From Clostridia bacterium (GTDB lineage: Bacteria > Bacillota > Clostridia > Monoglobales > Monoglobaceae), in contig JAFTJA010000004.1 of the NCBI GenBank assembly GCA_017456605.1, positions 186,001 through 250,000 on the forward strand: 64,000 nucleotides of DNA, in the 5' to 3' direction. The notes under the pieces are model-generated. The model was not told the origin of the DNA and ran no database searches. It worked only from the letters and a program-made list of their open reading frames with translations. Of the stretch, positions 53,687-63,372 are shown in pieces (position 1 is the first letter of the stretch; every line of letters starts with the position of its first letter). A program made the position numbers and the translations under genes.

Positions 53687-55552
53687 ATGAAAAAAATATT
53701 GGATGAAATCAATTCATCGGCTGATTTAAAAAAACTGAATATTCTTGAACTTGAAATTCTTGCGGATGAAATCCGTGAATTTTTGGTTGATGTTGTTTCA
53801 AAGAATGGGGGACATCTGTCCTCAAACCTTGGCACGGTAGAGCTTACGCTTGCTATGCACAAGGTTTTTGACTTTTCTTTGGATAAAATTGTCTGGGACG
53901 TGGGGCATCAGTCTTATACCCACAAAATAATAACCGGCAGAAAAGAAAGGTTTGAGAGTCTGCGTCAAAAAGGCGGTATAAGCGGCTTCCCCAAAACAGA
54001 AGAAAGCGAGACTGATGCGTTTAATACGGGACATTCTTCGACTTCGGTCTCGGCGGCTCTTGGCTTTGCAACAGCCTTTGCAATGGCAAAAAGCGATGCC
54101 CGTGCCATTGCAGTAATCGGCGATGGAGCACTCACCGGTGGCATGGCATATGAAGCCCTCAATCATGCCGGGAGCAGCTGCTTGCCGCTCATTGTGATTT
54201 TGAATGACAATGGCATGTCTATTTCTCAGAATGTAGGCGGACTTTCTCAGTATTTAAGACGCGTTACAAGTAAATCAAGATATATAAACGCTAAGGTTTC
54301 AGCGAACAGCTTTCTTAAAGGTCTTCCCGTGGTGGGCGAGCCTTTCAGAAAATTTGTGCATAAAAGCAAGAGATTTGTCAAAAAAGTGCTTTTGCAAAAG
54401 AAGCTTTTTGAAAATATGGGGCTTGAATATCTTGGCCCTGTTGACGGACACGACCTCAAAGAGCTTATCACCATTATGAATTATGCAAAAAGCCTCCAGA
54501 AACCGGTAATCATACATACGGTTACTCAAAAAGGAAAGGGCTATGCTCCGTCTGAAAATGACCCTGCGCGATTTCACGGCATCGGAAAGTTCGACCCCGA
54601 AACCGGCGAAGCTCCGTTGTGCCAAAAAGACACTTATTCCAAGGTGTTCGGCAGGGAAATAACAAGGCTTGCAAGAGATAACGAGAAGATTGTATGTATT
54701 ACTGCGGCAATGCCTGACGGCACGGGGCTTACCGATTTTTCAGAGGAATTCCCCGACAGATTTTTTGATGTAGGCATTGCAGAGGGACATGCTGTTACTT
54801 TTTCAGCGGCGTTGGCAAAGTCAGGACTTGTGCCAATTTTTGCGGTGTATTCAACATTTCTTCAAAGGGGCTATGACCAGATTATTCATGATGTTGCGTT
54901 TCAAAATCTTCATACGGTTTTTGCCATTGACAGAGCCGGAGCGACAGGAAATGACGGTGAAACCCATCAGGGGATATATGATTTTTCATATCTTTCACAT
55001 ATACCAAATATGAGAATTCTCGCTCCGTCATCGGGCGAAGAGCTTGGAGCAATGCTCAAATTCGCTGTCTGTGAATGCAGCGGTCCGGTTGCTATCCGTT
55101 ACCCAAGAGGAAGTGCCGGAATTGACAGAAAGATGTTATCCGAAATAAAGGACGGTGCGGGTATATTGGAAAGAGACGGAAGCGATGTGCTGATTGTGGC
55201 GATAGGCAGTGAGGTGGGCGAAGCGGTGATTGCTGCCGAAATTTTGGAGAAAAACGGTATTTCTGCCGCTGTTATGAATGCGAGATTTTTGAAGCCCTTT
55301 GACGAAACTCTTTTGAAAAATTTGGCAAGGGGCAAAAAACTGATTGCTACCTGCGAGGATAATGTCGCAAATGGTGGGCTTTCGGATGTTGTGAGAAAAA
55401 TTTTGGGAAGAGAAATTCTTGAAATTGCCTTTCCTGATGAACCGCTCAAGTGTGCGGGAATTGATGAGCAAAAGAGAGATGCAGCCCTTGATGGTGAGGG
55501 TATTGCAGAAAAGATAATGATGGGTCTTAGCGAAGGTGATAAAATTGAGTAA
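53687..55552 (+). CDS. dxs: 1-deoxy-D-xylulose-5-phosphate synthase
   Basis: Dxs condenses pyruvate and glyceraldehyde 3-phosphate with thiamine diphosphate, the first step of the MEP isoprenoid route. The 621-residue protein has VWDVGHQSYTHKI, the cofactor motif GDGALTGGMAYEALNHAG, ILNDNGMSISQN, the transketolase-type GIAEGHAVTFSA and RAGATGNDGETHQG. The ATG at 53687 is preferred to GTG 53681. It is 15 bp after oapA, so the OLE transcript probably reads into it. Confidence 0.96.
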   Translation: MKKILDEINSSADLKKLNILELEILADEIREFLVDVVSKNGGHLSSNLGTVELTLAMHKVFDFSLDKIVWDVGHQSYTHKIITGRKERFESLRQKGGISGFPKTEESETDAFNTGHSSTSVSAALGFATAFAMAKSDARAIAVIGDGALTGGMAYEALNHAGSSCLPLIVILNDNGMSISQNVGGLSQYLRRVTSKSRYINAKVSANSFLKGLPVVGEPFRKFVHKSKRFVKKVLLQKKLFENMGLEYLGPVDGHDLKELITIMNYAKSLQKPVIIHTVTQKGKGYAPSENDPARFHGIGKFDPETGEAPLCQKDTYSKVFGREITRLARDNEKIVCITAAMPDGTGLTDFSEEFPDRFFDVGIAEGHAVTFSAALAKSGLVPIFAVYSTFLQRGYDQIIHDVAFQNLHTVFAIDRAGATGNDGETHQGIYDFSYLSHIPNMRILAPSSGEELGAMLKFAVCECSGPVAIRYPRGSAGIDRKMLSEIKDGAGILERDGSDVLIVAIGSEVGEAVIAAEILEKNGISAAVMNARFLKPFDETLLKNLARGKKLIATCEDNVANGGLSDVVRKILGREILEIAFPDEPLKCAGIDEQKRDAALDGEGIAEKIMMGLSEGDKIE

Positions 55553-56336
55553 GGAACGGCTTGACGTATATATGGTGGAACAGGGTATGGCGCCCAGCCG
55601 GAGCGCAGCGCAGGCCATGATTATGGCGGGCGATGTGTATATTGACAACCAAAAGGCTATGAAGGCGGGCGAAACCATAAAAGGCACCGAAAAAATTGAA
55701 ATCCGCAGCAAGGGTCCAAACTTTGTAAGCCGCGGCGGGCTCAAGCTTGACAAGGCGATGAAGGTTTTCCCTATCACTCTCTCGGATAGCGTGTGTATGG
55801 ACATTGGTGCATCAACCGGAGGTTTTACTGACTGTATGCTTCAAAGCGGGGCAAAAAAAGTGTATTCGGTGGATGTAGGTTATGGTCAGCTGGCGTGGAA
55901 GCTCAGACAGGACGCGCGAGTTGTCAATATGGAACGGACCAATATCCGGTATATTGACAAAGAACTTATTGAAGAACCGTTGGACTTCTTTTCGGTGGAC
56001 GTTTCGTTTATATCATTAAAACCGGTTTTGCCGGTGGCGTTTGACCTTTTGAAAGACGGCGGATGCGGCGTTTGTCTTATAAAACCTCAGTTTGAAGCGG
56101 GCCGCGAAAAGGTGGGCAAAAAAGGTGTAGTCAGGGAAAAGTCAACTCACATCGAGGTGATTGAAAAGGTTCTTGGCTTCACGAAAGAAATCGGCTTTTC
56201 GGTGAAAGGTCTTGATTTTTCACCCATAAAAGGTCCTGAGGGAAATATTGAATACCTTATGTATATTAAAAAAACAGTGGATGAGAGCGAAAGCTTTGAT
56301 ATAGAGGCACTTGTTGAAAGGTCACACAATCTTTAA
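55545..56336 (+). CDS. tlyA: TlyA/YqxC-family rRNA methyltransferase
   Basis: The 263-residue protein has an N-terminal S4 RNA-binding domain (1-60, RLDVYMVEQGMAPSRSAA) and a C-terminal RrmJ-like methyltransferase domain with DIGASTGGFTD (about 85-95). TlyA 2'-O-methylates ribose in 16S and 23S rRNA; whether this one does is inferred. I chose TTG 55545, since AAGGTGA is 6 nt upstream and the family begins at this point; the start overlaps dxs. Confidence 0.92.
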   Translation: MSKERLDVYMVEQGMAPSRSAAQAMIMAGDVYIDNQKAMKAGETIKGTEKIEIRSKGPNFVSRGGLKLDKAMKVFPITLSDSVCMDIGASTGGFTDCMLQSGAKKVYSVDVGYGQLAWKLRQDARVVNMERTNIRYIDKELIEEPLDFFSVDVSFISLKPVLPVAFDLLKDGGCGVCLIKPQFEAGREKVGKKGVVREKSTHIEVIEKVLGFTKEIGFSVKGLDFSPIKGPEGNIEYLMYIKKTVDESESFDIEALVERSHNL

Positions 56337-56354
56337 AAAATGGAGGGATGCTGA

Positions 56355-57206
56355 ATGAAGAATATTGCACTTTTTGTCAACAGGGACAGAGATACTCACC
56401 TTGTGACAACAAAAGAGGTAATTTCACTCCTGAAAAAATATAATAAGAATATTGTTCTTGATGAATCACTCAAAGCTCATGTGTGTGCAGAAGATGGTGT
56501 GACATTTGTTTGTGGCGATGAAATGTTTGAGAAATGTGATTTGGTGATTGCCCTTGGCGGTGACGGCACGATACTGAAGATTGTCAATCAGGCGGCGGAA
56601 TATAATGTCCCCATTGCCGGAATAAACCTCGGACATCTGGGCTTTTTGACCCAAGCGGAAAAAGATGACCTTTCAAACTTAGTGAAAATTCTTGAGGGCG
56701 AATTTTCTGTTGAACACAGAATGATGCTTGATGCAAGAGTGAAAAAGGGCAAGGAGGTTTTGGAAACTTTCAGCGCTCTCAATGATATAATTATCCGTGG
56801 CGACCAGGCAAAGATGATTTCCCTCACGGCAGAAGTCAACAAAACAGAGGCAAGCCGTTATCTCGCTGATGGAATCATTATTGCCACATCAACAGGCTCG
56901 ACGGCATATTCGCTGTCTTGCGGAGGCCCTATTGTGCACAAGGGTCTTGACTGTATGATTATGACGCCCATTTGTCCCCACACTATGAAATCCAGATGTA
57001 TAGTAATCCCGCCAGAGTTCAGCGTTGCGGTTCGCTTTGATGCATCTTATTGCAGCGAGGTTGACCTCAAGGTTGACGGGATTTCTGCAAAGCATCTTGG
57101 AAAAGATGAATACATAGAGGTGGTGCGCAGCGAAAAGCGTGTTCCGCTGGTGAATGTAAATTCAAGAGGCTATTTTGACGTAATAAGTCAAAAGCTTTCG
57201 GATTAG
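56355..57206 (+). CDS. nadK: NAD kinase
   Basis: NadK phosphorylates NAD to NADP. The 283-residue protein has the GGDGT motif (IALGGDGTILKIVN, about 68-79), NLGHLGFLTQ, ADGIIIATSTGSTAYSLSCGGP and the C-terminal VDGISAKHLGKDEY. GGAGGGATG precedes the ATG. It sits between tlyA and recN; in Clostridia argR usually follows nadK, but here it is missing. Confidence 0.96.
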   Translation: MKNIALFVNRDRDTHLVTTKEVISLLKKYNKNIVLDESLKAHVCAEDGVTFVCGDEMFEKCDLVIALGGDGTILKIVNQAAEYNVPIAGINLGHLGFLTQAEKDDLSNLVKILEGEFSVEHRMMLDARVKKGKEVLETFSALNDIIIRGDQAKMISLTAEVNKTEASRYLADGIIIATSTGSTAYSLSCGGPIVHKGLDCMIMTPICPHTMKSRCIVIPPEFSVAVRFDASYCSEVDLKVDGISAKHLGKDEYIEVVRSEKRVPLVNVNSRGYFDVISQKLSD

Positions 57207-57233
57207 AAAATTTAAGAGAAAGGCTGTGAGAAA

Positions 57234-58937
57234 ATGCTTAAAGAATTACATATAAAGAATATTGCTGTTATTGATGAAGTGCATATTGAATTTTCTCCCG
57301 GCTTTAACGTTCTTACGGGTGAAACAGGAGCAGGCAAGTCAATCCTTATAGATTCAATCGGTATGGCACTTGGCAGACGGACAAGCCACGATTTGTTGCG
57401 CACAGGATGCGATGCGGCTGTGGTAAGTGCCTGCTTTTTTGTGTCCGATAATGAAGTTCTTGAAAAAATATCTAATATGGGCATTGATTGTGACGATGGT
57501 ATGGTGCTGATAAACCGCAGACTCACCGATGACGGAAAGTCTGTTTGCCGCATAAACGGCGTCACTATGCCTCAGGGCGTTGTCCGTGAAATTTCAGCTA
57601 TGCTGGTTGACATACACGGACAAAGTGACAACCATTCGTTGCTTGACGAAAAAAAGCATCTTGGGCTCTTGGATGAATTCGGGAACATAAGAGACGCCTT
57701 AGAAGATTATAAGAAAATTTACAGAAAAATGAAAGAGCTCTCAAAGGAAAGAGACAGCCTTTCTGCGTCAAGGGATGAAAAAACCCACAGAATGGAGCTA
57801 CTCAGTTTTCAGATTGATGAGATAGATGCGGCAAAGCTGAAACCAGGGGAGGACCAAAGCCTTGAAGAACGCCGCGAATATCTTTACAATATGGAAAGCA
57901 TAACAAAAGGTGCAGGGATGGCATACGGCGCCCTTTACGGCGGTGAAGAGGCTTCTGCCTATGACCTTTTGAAACAGGCGCAAAAGAGCATTTTGGACAT
58001 AAGCCGCTTTTTGCCAAAACTGGAAGAATGCAGCGCTCGGCTTGACGGCATTATCGCAGATGCCGAGGACATTGCGTCTGAAATAAATGCATATGTCGTG
58101 GGTACAGAATTTAGTATGGCGGAGCTTGACTTTATTGAAGAACGCCTTGATACCATAAACAATTTAAAACGCAAGTACGGAAGTTCTATTGAGGCTATTT
58201 TGGAATATGGCGAAAAGGCACGAATAGAGGCTGAGTCTCTTGAAAAAAGTGACGAGCGACTGTTAGAAATTGAAACTGAACTCTCTGAAGTAGAGGGAGA
58301 ACTGAAAATAGCGGCAGAAAACCTTACAACTTTGCGGCTTAGCTCTGCCGTAGAGCTTGAAAGGCAGATAATGAACGAGCTTTTTGAGCTTGATATGCCA
58401 AAGGTCAGGTTTGCTATTGAAATTGTGGACAGGAAAGATGGAGAGGACATTTCTTATTCAGAAAGCGGCAAAGACAAGGTTCGGTTTTTGTTCTCCACCA
58501 ATCCAGGCGAGGATTTAAAGCCAATGTCAAAGATTGCATCGGGCGGTGAGCTTTCAAGAATTATGCTTGCGGTCAAATCGGTGCTTTCGGACACTGGGAC
58601 TCAGGACACTATGATTTTTGACGAAATTGACACCGGCGTCAGCGGAAGAGCGGCACAGAAGATTGCTGAAAAGTTATCCGCTTTGGCAGAAAAGAAGCAG
58701 GTATTTTCCATTACGCATCTGGCACAGATTGCAAGTATGGCGGATAGCCATTTTCTTATACAGAAAAATTCCACCGACAGCAGTACTCAAACAGAGGTTA
58801 TATGTCTTGACGAAGAGGGAAGAACGGACGAGCTTGCCCGCATAATCGGCGGCGTATCTGTTACCGACCTTACACGCAGAAGCGCTCTTGAAATGCTTGA
58901 TATGGCAAAAAAGAAAAAGGAAAATCAGAATATATGA
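57234..58937 (+). CDS. recN: DNA repair protein RecN
   Basis: RecN is an SMC-like ATPase that acts early in double-strand break repair. The 567-residue protein has Walker A TGETGAGKSILIDS near residue 28, coiled-coil arms (about 150-360), and the C-terminal ASGGELSRIMLA signature with MIFDEIDTGVSGRAA. GAAAGGCTG precedes the ATG. It overlaps the RseC-like gene by ATGA. Confidence 0.96.
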   Translation: MLKELHIKNIAVIDEVHIEFSPGFNVLTGETGAGKSILIDSIGMALGRRTSHDLLRTGCDAAVVSACFFVSDNEVLEKISNMGIDCDDGMVLINRRLTDDGKSVCRINGVTMPQGVVREISAMLVDIHGQSDNHSLLDEKKHLGLLDEFGNIRDALEDYKKIYRKMKELSKERDSLSASRDEKTHRMELLSFQIDEIDAAKLKPGEDQSLEERREYLYNMESITKGAGMAYGALYGGEEASAYDLLKQAQKSILDISRFLPKLEECSARLDGIIADAEDIASEINAYVVGTEFSMAELDFIEERLDTINNLKRKYGSSIEAILEYGEKARIEAESLEKSDERLLEIETELSEVEGELKIAAENLTTLRLSSAVELERQIMNELFELDMPKVRFAIEIVDRKDGEDISYSESGKDKVRFLFSTNPGEDLKPMSKIASGGELSRIMLAVKSVLSDTGTQDTMIFDEIDTGVSGRAAQKIAEKLSALAEKKQVFSITHLAQIASMADSHFLIQKNSTDSSTQTEVICLDEEGRTDELARIIGGVSVTDLTRRSALEMLDMAKKKKENQNI

Positions 58938-59320
58938 AAAAATTCGGTACAGTAACAAAAACAGAGGGTGACAAAGCGGTTGTCACGATTATACGCGATT
59001 CGGCATGCGGCGAAAATTGTGCGGCATGCGGTATCTGCAAAAACAGCAAGGAAATGACCATAATTATACCAAACGAGGGCTTTAATGTTGGAGACAAGGT
59101 GTGCCTTACCACCGACGACAAGACTTTTTTGAAATCTTCGGCCCTTGGGTACCTTTCACTTACGGCACTTTTGATTGCGGGCGGCGCAATAGGCGGAAAG
59201 TTGGGCGGCGACTGGACGGCATTTCTTGGTGCGCTAATAGGGGTTCTTTTGGGAGTTGTTCTTATCAGGTGTTTTTTTGCCGAGAAAATTGAAATTAAGA
59301 CAGAAAAAGTTGAGAGGTAG
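58934..59320 (+). CDS. RseC/SoxR-reducing system-like membrane protein
   Basis: The 128-residue protein has an N-terminal domain with four cysteines in the pattern CGENCAACGIC (about 25-35), followed by two membrane helices (about 70-90 and 95-113). This is the RseC/MucC layout, linked to electron transfer to an Rnf-type complex and to redox-sensor reduction. The cysteines could bind an iron-sulfur cluster. It starts inside recN (ATGA). Function here is inferred from the family. Confidence 0.8.
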   Translation: MKKFGTVTKTEGDKAVVTIIRDSACGENCAACGICKNSKEMTIIIPNEGFNVGDKVCLTTDDKTFLKSSALGYLSLTALLIAGGAIGGKLGGDWTAFLGALIGVLLGVVLIRCFFAEKIEIKTEKVER

Positions 59321-59323
59321 ACA

Positions 59324-61249
59324 ATGCTGATAACCATTGAGGCCTTAAGCAAAAGCTTTGGCCAGGATGAAATATTAAAAGATGTGAAAATGACCATAAA
59401 CGAAAAAGGGCGTTATGGTCTTATTGGCGTTAATGGGGCAGGCAAGTCCACACTTCTCAAGATTATTATGGGCGAGCTTGAATTTGACAGCGGTGATTTG
59501 GTGAAAAAACCGGGACTCCGTGTGGGTTATCTAAAGCAAAACAATGGTCTGGAGCGTGATAGCTCAATAATATCTGAAATGCGGAAGGTTTTTGAGGATG
59601 TCTTTTTGGCAGAAGAAAATATGCGCCGACTTGAAAAAAAGATGACAGAAATTCAGGATGGGGACAGTGCTGAATACAGAAGGATTTCTTCTGAATATAC
59701 CCGTGCGCAAAGCTATTTTGACAGCCGTGACGGCTATAACATTGATGTAAAAATAAAAACAGTCCTTTCGGGCATGGGCTTTGGCGATAAGGACCTTGAG
59801 ACAGTTATTTCAACCCTTTCAGGCGGCGAGAAAACACGCCTTGCCATTGCAAGACTTCTTCTTGAAGAGCCTGAACTTCTTATCCTTGACGAGCCGACCA
59901 ACCACCTTGATTTTAAAACTCTTAAGTGGCTTGAAGAATATTTGATTTCGTATAATGGCGCAATTCTTACGGTTTCTCATGACCGATATTTCTTAGATAA
60001 AACCGTTTCGCACATCTATGAGGTGGAGCGGGGCAGGGTCTATTCTTATGCGGGGAATTATTCAAAGTATCTTGTGGAGAAAGAACAGAGAAGAATCCGC
60101 GAAGAAAAGGAATATGAAATTCAGCAGATGCAGATTGCATCACTTCAGACCTATGTAGATAAGAATATCGCCAGAGCATCCACGTCGCAAAGTGCAAAGT
60201 CCCGACTTAAAACGTTGGAAAATATGAAGGTCCTTGAAAAGCCTGACGGAGATTTAAAGCCCATGCGGCTGAAATTCGAGCACACAAAAGAGCCGTACAA
60301 GGACGTTTTGACAGTTGATGGTCTTGATATAGTGGTGGGGGATGAAGAAAAACTTCTTTGCCGCGGCGTGGACCTTCAGGTGAAAAAACACGAAAAAATT
60401 GCAATTATCGGTTCAAACGGCGTGGGCAAATCTTCCTTCCTCAAAATAATTCAGGGGCTTATTCCTTACACAACCGGCACGGTTGAGTGGGGCAAAAATG
60501 TGTCAATCAGTTATTACGAACAGGAAAATTTGAATCTCAATCAGGAAAAAATTGCACTTGACGAGCTGTGGGACAGGTTTCCCCAAGTTCCTGAGGCAGA
60601 AATCCGCAGAGTTCTTGGGAATGTGCTGCTCACAAAAGAGGATGTTTTCAAACCGGTGAAAATCATCAGCGGCGGAGAACGGGCAAAACTTGCTTTTTGT
60701 ATAATTATGCTTGAAAAATCAAACGTCATCATCCTTGACGAGCCCACAAACCATCTTGACCTTTCATCAAAGGAAGTGCTTGAGGCGGCACTTTCAGAAT
60801 ACGGCGGAACCCTTATATTCGTATCGCATGACCGGTATCTTCTCAACAAAGTTCCTGACAAAATTGCAGAGCTTACAGAAGACGGACTTCGGGTATATGG
60901 CGGAAAATATGACTATTACCTTGAAGTGACTCAGCGTGAGGCTCAGCAAGCGGCGGAGGAAGAAAGACTTGAGGCGGCAGAAAAGGCTGCGGCCGCCCTT
61001 AAAGACAAAAAAGAGCAAAGTTACCGCTCAAAAGAGCAACGTCGTCTTGAAGCACAGAGGAAAAACCGCATAAGAGAGCTTGAAACCCTGATAGAAGACG
61101 CAGAGGAACGGCTTTTGGAGCTTGAATGTGAAATGACAAAGGAAAAAGTCTTTTCGGATTACAAGCTTATGGCGGAAAAATGCTCCGAGGCAGAGGAACT
61201 CCGCAAAAAGCTCGAAGAATATTATGATGAATGGAGCAACCTTGAATAA
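59324..61249 (+). CDS. ABC-F family ATPase
   Basis: The 641-residue protein has two ATP-binding cassettes (about 1-255 and 325-540), with Walker A GVNGAGKSTLLK and GSNGVGKSSFLK, signatures LSGGEKTRLAIA and ISGGERAKLAF, and two LDEPTNHLD Walker B motifs. No membrane domain is present. A charged coiled coil follows (about 550-640). ABC-F proteins act on the ribosome, as translation factors or in antibiotic protection. The interdomain linker is not diagnostic of a resistance type; YdiF/Uup is the nearest style. It starts 4 bp after the RseC-like gene. Confidence 0.92.
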   Translation: MLITIEALSKSFGQDEILKDVKMTINEKGRYGLIGVNGAGKSTLLKIIMGELEFDSGDLVKKPGLRVGYLKQNNGLERDSSIISEMRKVFEDVFLAEENMRRLEKKMTEIQDGDSAEYRRISSEYTRAQSYFDSRDGYNIDVKIKTVLSGMGFGDKDLETVISTLSGGEKTRLAIARLLLEEPELLILDEPTNHLDFKTLKWLEEYLISYNGAILTVSHDRYFLDKTVSHIYEVERGRVYSYAGNYSKYLVEKEQRRIREEKEYEIQQMQIASLQTYVDKNIARASTSQSAKSRLKTLENMKVLEKPDGDLKPMRLKFEHTKEPYKDVLTVDGLDIVVGDEEKLLCRGVDLQVKKHEKIAIIGSNGVGKSSFLKIIQGLIPYTTGTVEWGKNVSISYYEQENLNLNQEKIALDELWDRFPQVPEAEIRRVLGNVLLTKEDVFKPVKIISGGERAKLAFCIIMLEKSNVIILDEPTNHLDLSSKEVLEAALSEYGGTLIFVSHDRYLLNKVPDKIAELTEDGLRVYGGKYDYYLEVTQREAQQAAEEERLEAAEKAAAALKDKKEQSYRSKEQRRLEAQRKNRIRELETLIEDAEERLLELECEMTKEKVFSDYKLMAEKCSEAEELRKKLEEYYDEWSNLE

Positions 61250-61280
61250 TAAAACTCCTTTTTTTAAAAGAGGTGAAAAA

Positions 61281-62510
61281 ATGAACTACTTTGAATTTAC
61301 TCCCGGTGAGAAAAAATATCTTGAAGAAATAAACGAGTCGTTTGACAGCCAACTTTCAAAATACGCTACAAAAAACAGTGATGCAAAGCGTTTTGCAAAG
61401 AAACCCCGGCACGATATAATCAGGCCACCATATTCCTATGACGTTGACTGTATAATTTACAATCCATTTTACAACAGATACACCGACAAAACGCAGGTTT
61501 TTTCATTTTATAAGAATGACGATGTGACAAGACGTGCTCTTCACGTACAGTTGGTTTCAAAGATTGCCAAAACTATCGGCAGGGCACTTCGGCTGAACCT
61601 TGATTTGATTGAGGCCATTGCCCTTGGTCACGATATGGGGCATACCCCTTTTGGACACAAGGGTGAGGAGTTTTTGAGCGAATGTTACAGTGAAAATACG
61701 GCTAAACACAGTGGCGTGGCGAGGTATTTCAACCACAATGTCCACAGTGCAAGAATTTTCAGGCATATCTTAGATACTGACCTGACACTTCAAACACTCA
61801 GCGGAATTATCGCTCACAACGGCGAGCGAATCTGCCGTGAATATACCCCGTCAAAAATAGATACTTTTAAAGAATTTGACAGCATAATGGAAAGCTGTTA
61901 TCTTGAAAATAATTTCCACAAAAGTCTAAGGCCAAACACTTTAGAGGGCTGTGTTGTTCGCATAAGCGATATGATTGCTTATGCCGGAAAGGACAGACAG
62001 GACCTTTATCGGGTGAAGCTGATTACCGATGAAAGCTTCAAGACGAAAAGACTTATCGGCACACGAAACAGCGACATAATTTCAAACGTGATAATAAATA
62101 TCATAAAGAACAGTATCGATTCGCCCTCTCTCAATATGGACACAGAGGTTTTTGAGGATTTGAGGGATTTGATTGCAGAAAATACAAGGCTCATATATCT
62201 TGCTGAAGATGTGAAAGAGCCATATCACGAAAGTATTCAGCCCCTTATGAAAAAGCTTTATATGAGGCTATACAGTGATGTTGAGGAGCGGAATTTCAAA
62301 TCACCGATATTTGTGCATTACTTAAACGACTTTGTTCTTGGCGAAAGCTATCGAAACAAAGCCACACGAAAAATTGTGGGTGATACAGACGAGATTGTCA
62401 CCGACTTTATTGCTGCGATGACCGATGATTATTTTGTTGATATATGCAACGAGCTTCACATTGATGACGATGCCCTCGCTCATATAAAATACCACAGCTA
62501 TTTTGAATAA
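61281..62510 (+). CDS. dGTP triphosphohydrolase-like HD-domain protein
   Basis: The 409-residue protein matches the dNTP triphosphohydrolase (dgt) family, which converts dGTP to deoxyguanosine and triphosphate. HD metal ligands are visible in ALGHDMGHTPFGHKG (about 114-128) and NHNVHSARI, and YNPFYNRYTDKTQVF is the N-terminal family signature. AAAAGAGGTG precedes the ATG at 61281. It follows the ABC-F gene closely; an upstream in-frame start at 61224 would overlap that gene and lacks a ribosome site. Specificity for dGTP is inferred. Confidence 0.87.
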   Translation: MNYFEFTPGEKKYLEEINESFDSQLSKYATKNSDAKRFAKKPRHDIIRPPYSYDVDCIIYNPFYNRYTDKTQVFSFYKNDDVTRRALHVQLVSKIAKTIGRALRLNLDLIEAIALGHDMGHTPFGHKGEEFLSECYSENTAKHSGVARYFNHNVHSARIFRHILDTDLTLQTLSGIIAHNGERICREYTPSKIDTFKEFDSIMESCYLENNFHKSLRPNTLEGCVVRISDMIAYAGKDRQDLYRVKLITDESFKTKRLIGTRNSDIISNVIINIIKNSIDSPSLNMDTEVFEDLRDLIAENTRLIYLAEDVKEPYHESIQPLMKKLYMRLYSDVEERNFKSPIFVHYLNDFVLGESYRNKATRKIVGDTDEIVTDFIAAMTDDYFVDICNELHIDDDALAHIKYHSYFE

Positions 62511-62532
62511 AATCAAAGAAAGGAAAAGCAGA

Positions 62533-63372
62533 ATGAAAAAGATAATCGCAGTATTTTTAACGGTTTGCTGCCTGATGATGGGCGTATATGCTGAGAGCGG
62601 TGATGCAAAAAGAGTTCCCGTTCTTATGTATCATTCGGTGTCCAATGGGCAAAATGACGTAACCATCTCGCCTGAAAATTTCAGAAAACATCTGGAAGTG
62701 ATGCAGGACAACGGCTTTACGCCGATTTCGGTTTCGGATATGATTGAATTTGTGGATAACGGCAAAGAGCTTCCCGGGAAACCGGTGTGCATAACATTTG
62801 ACGACGGTTACAGCGATAATTTTTCAAATGCGTTTCCACTCCTTGAGGAATTTGGCTTTAAGGCAACAATATTTATCATTGGCAGCTCGGTGGGAAAGGA
62901 TACCTACAAAGATACCGGCTTTGGTATAAATGCCCACTTTGACTTTGGTCAAGCAAAGGAAATGTATGAATCAGGCCTTGTTTCAATCCAGAGTCACAGC
63001 TTTGATATGCATCAGTGGGAGGGCGGCGAAAATTCACTGTCTGTCAGGAAGAATGTTCTTCCCTTTGACGGTGAAAATATTTTTGATTATGTAAATGCTT
63101 TCCAAAATGACTTCAAAAAGAGCAAAGCGGACATAGAGGAAAACGTAGGAAATGAGGTGGTTGCCTTTGCATACCCAACGGGCAGATACAACGCCCTGTC
63201 GGAGTTTATTCTTAAGCAAAATGGTGTCAGGGTGACAATGGCGACATCGGAGGGGCCCAATTATATAAAAAAAGGCGACAAAGAAAGTCTTTACAAGCTT
63301 AATCGCTATAATGTAGGCGACCAGATCAGCGAAGAACATCTTTTAAAATGGCTCAATGAGGGAAGTTTATGA
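62533..63372 (+). CDS. Secreted polysaccharide deacetylase
   Basis: The 279-residue protein has a signal peptide (1-21, cleaved near VYA-ES) and a NodB-homology domain. The metal and catalytic motifs are TFDDGYSDN (about 88-96), HSFDMHQWEG (about 157-166, two histidines) and FAYPTGRYN. Such enzymes remove acetyl groups from peptidoglycan or other glycans. AAAGGAAAAGC precedes the ATG. It overlaps the next, secreted, protein by ATGA. Confidence 0.9.
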   Translation: MKKIIAVFLTVCCLMMGVYAESGDAKRVPVLMYHSVSNGQNDVTISPENFRKHLEVMQDNGFTPISVSDMIEFVDNGKELPGKPVCITFDDGYSDNFSNAFPLLEEFGFKATIFIIGSSVGKDTYKDTGFGINAHFDFGQAKEMYESGLVSIQSHSFDMHQWEGGENSLSVRKNVLPFDGENIFDYVNAFQNDFKKSKADIEENVGNEVVAFAYPTGRYNALSEFILKQNGVRVTMATSEGPNYIKKGDKESLYKLNRYNVGDQISEEHLLKWLNEGSL

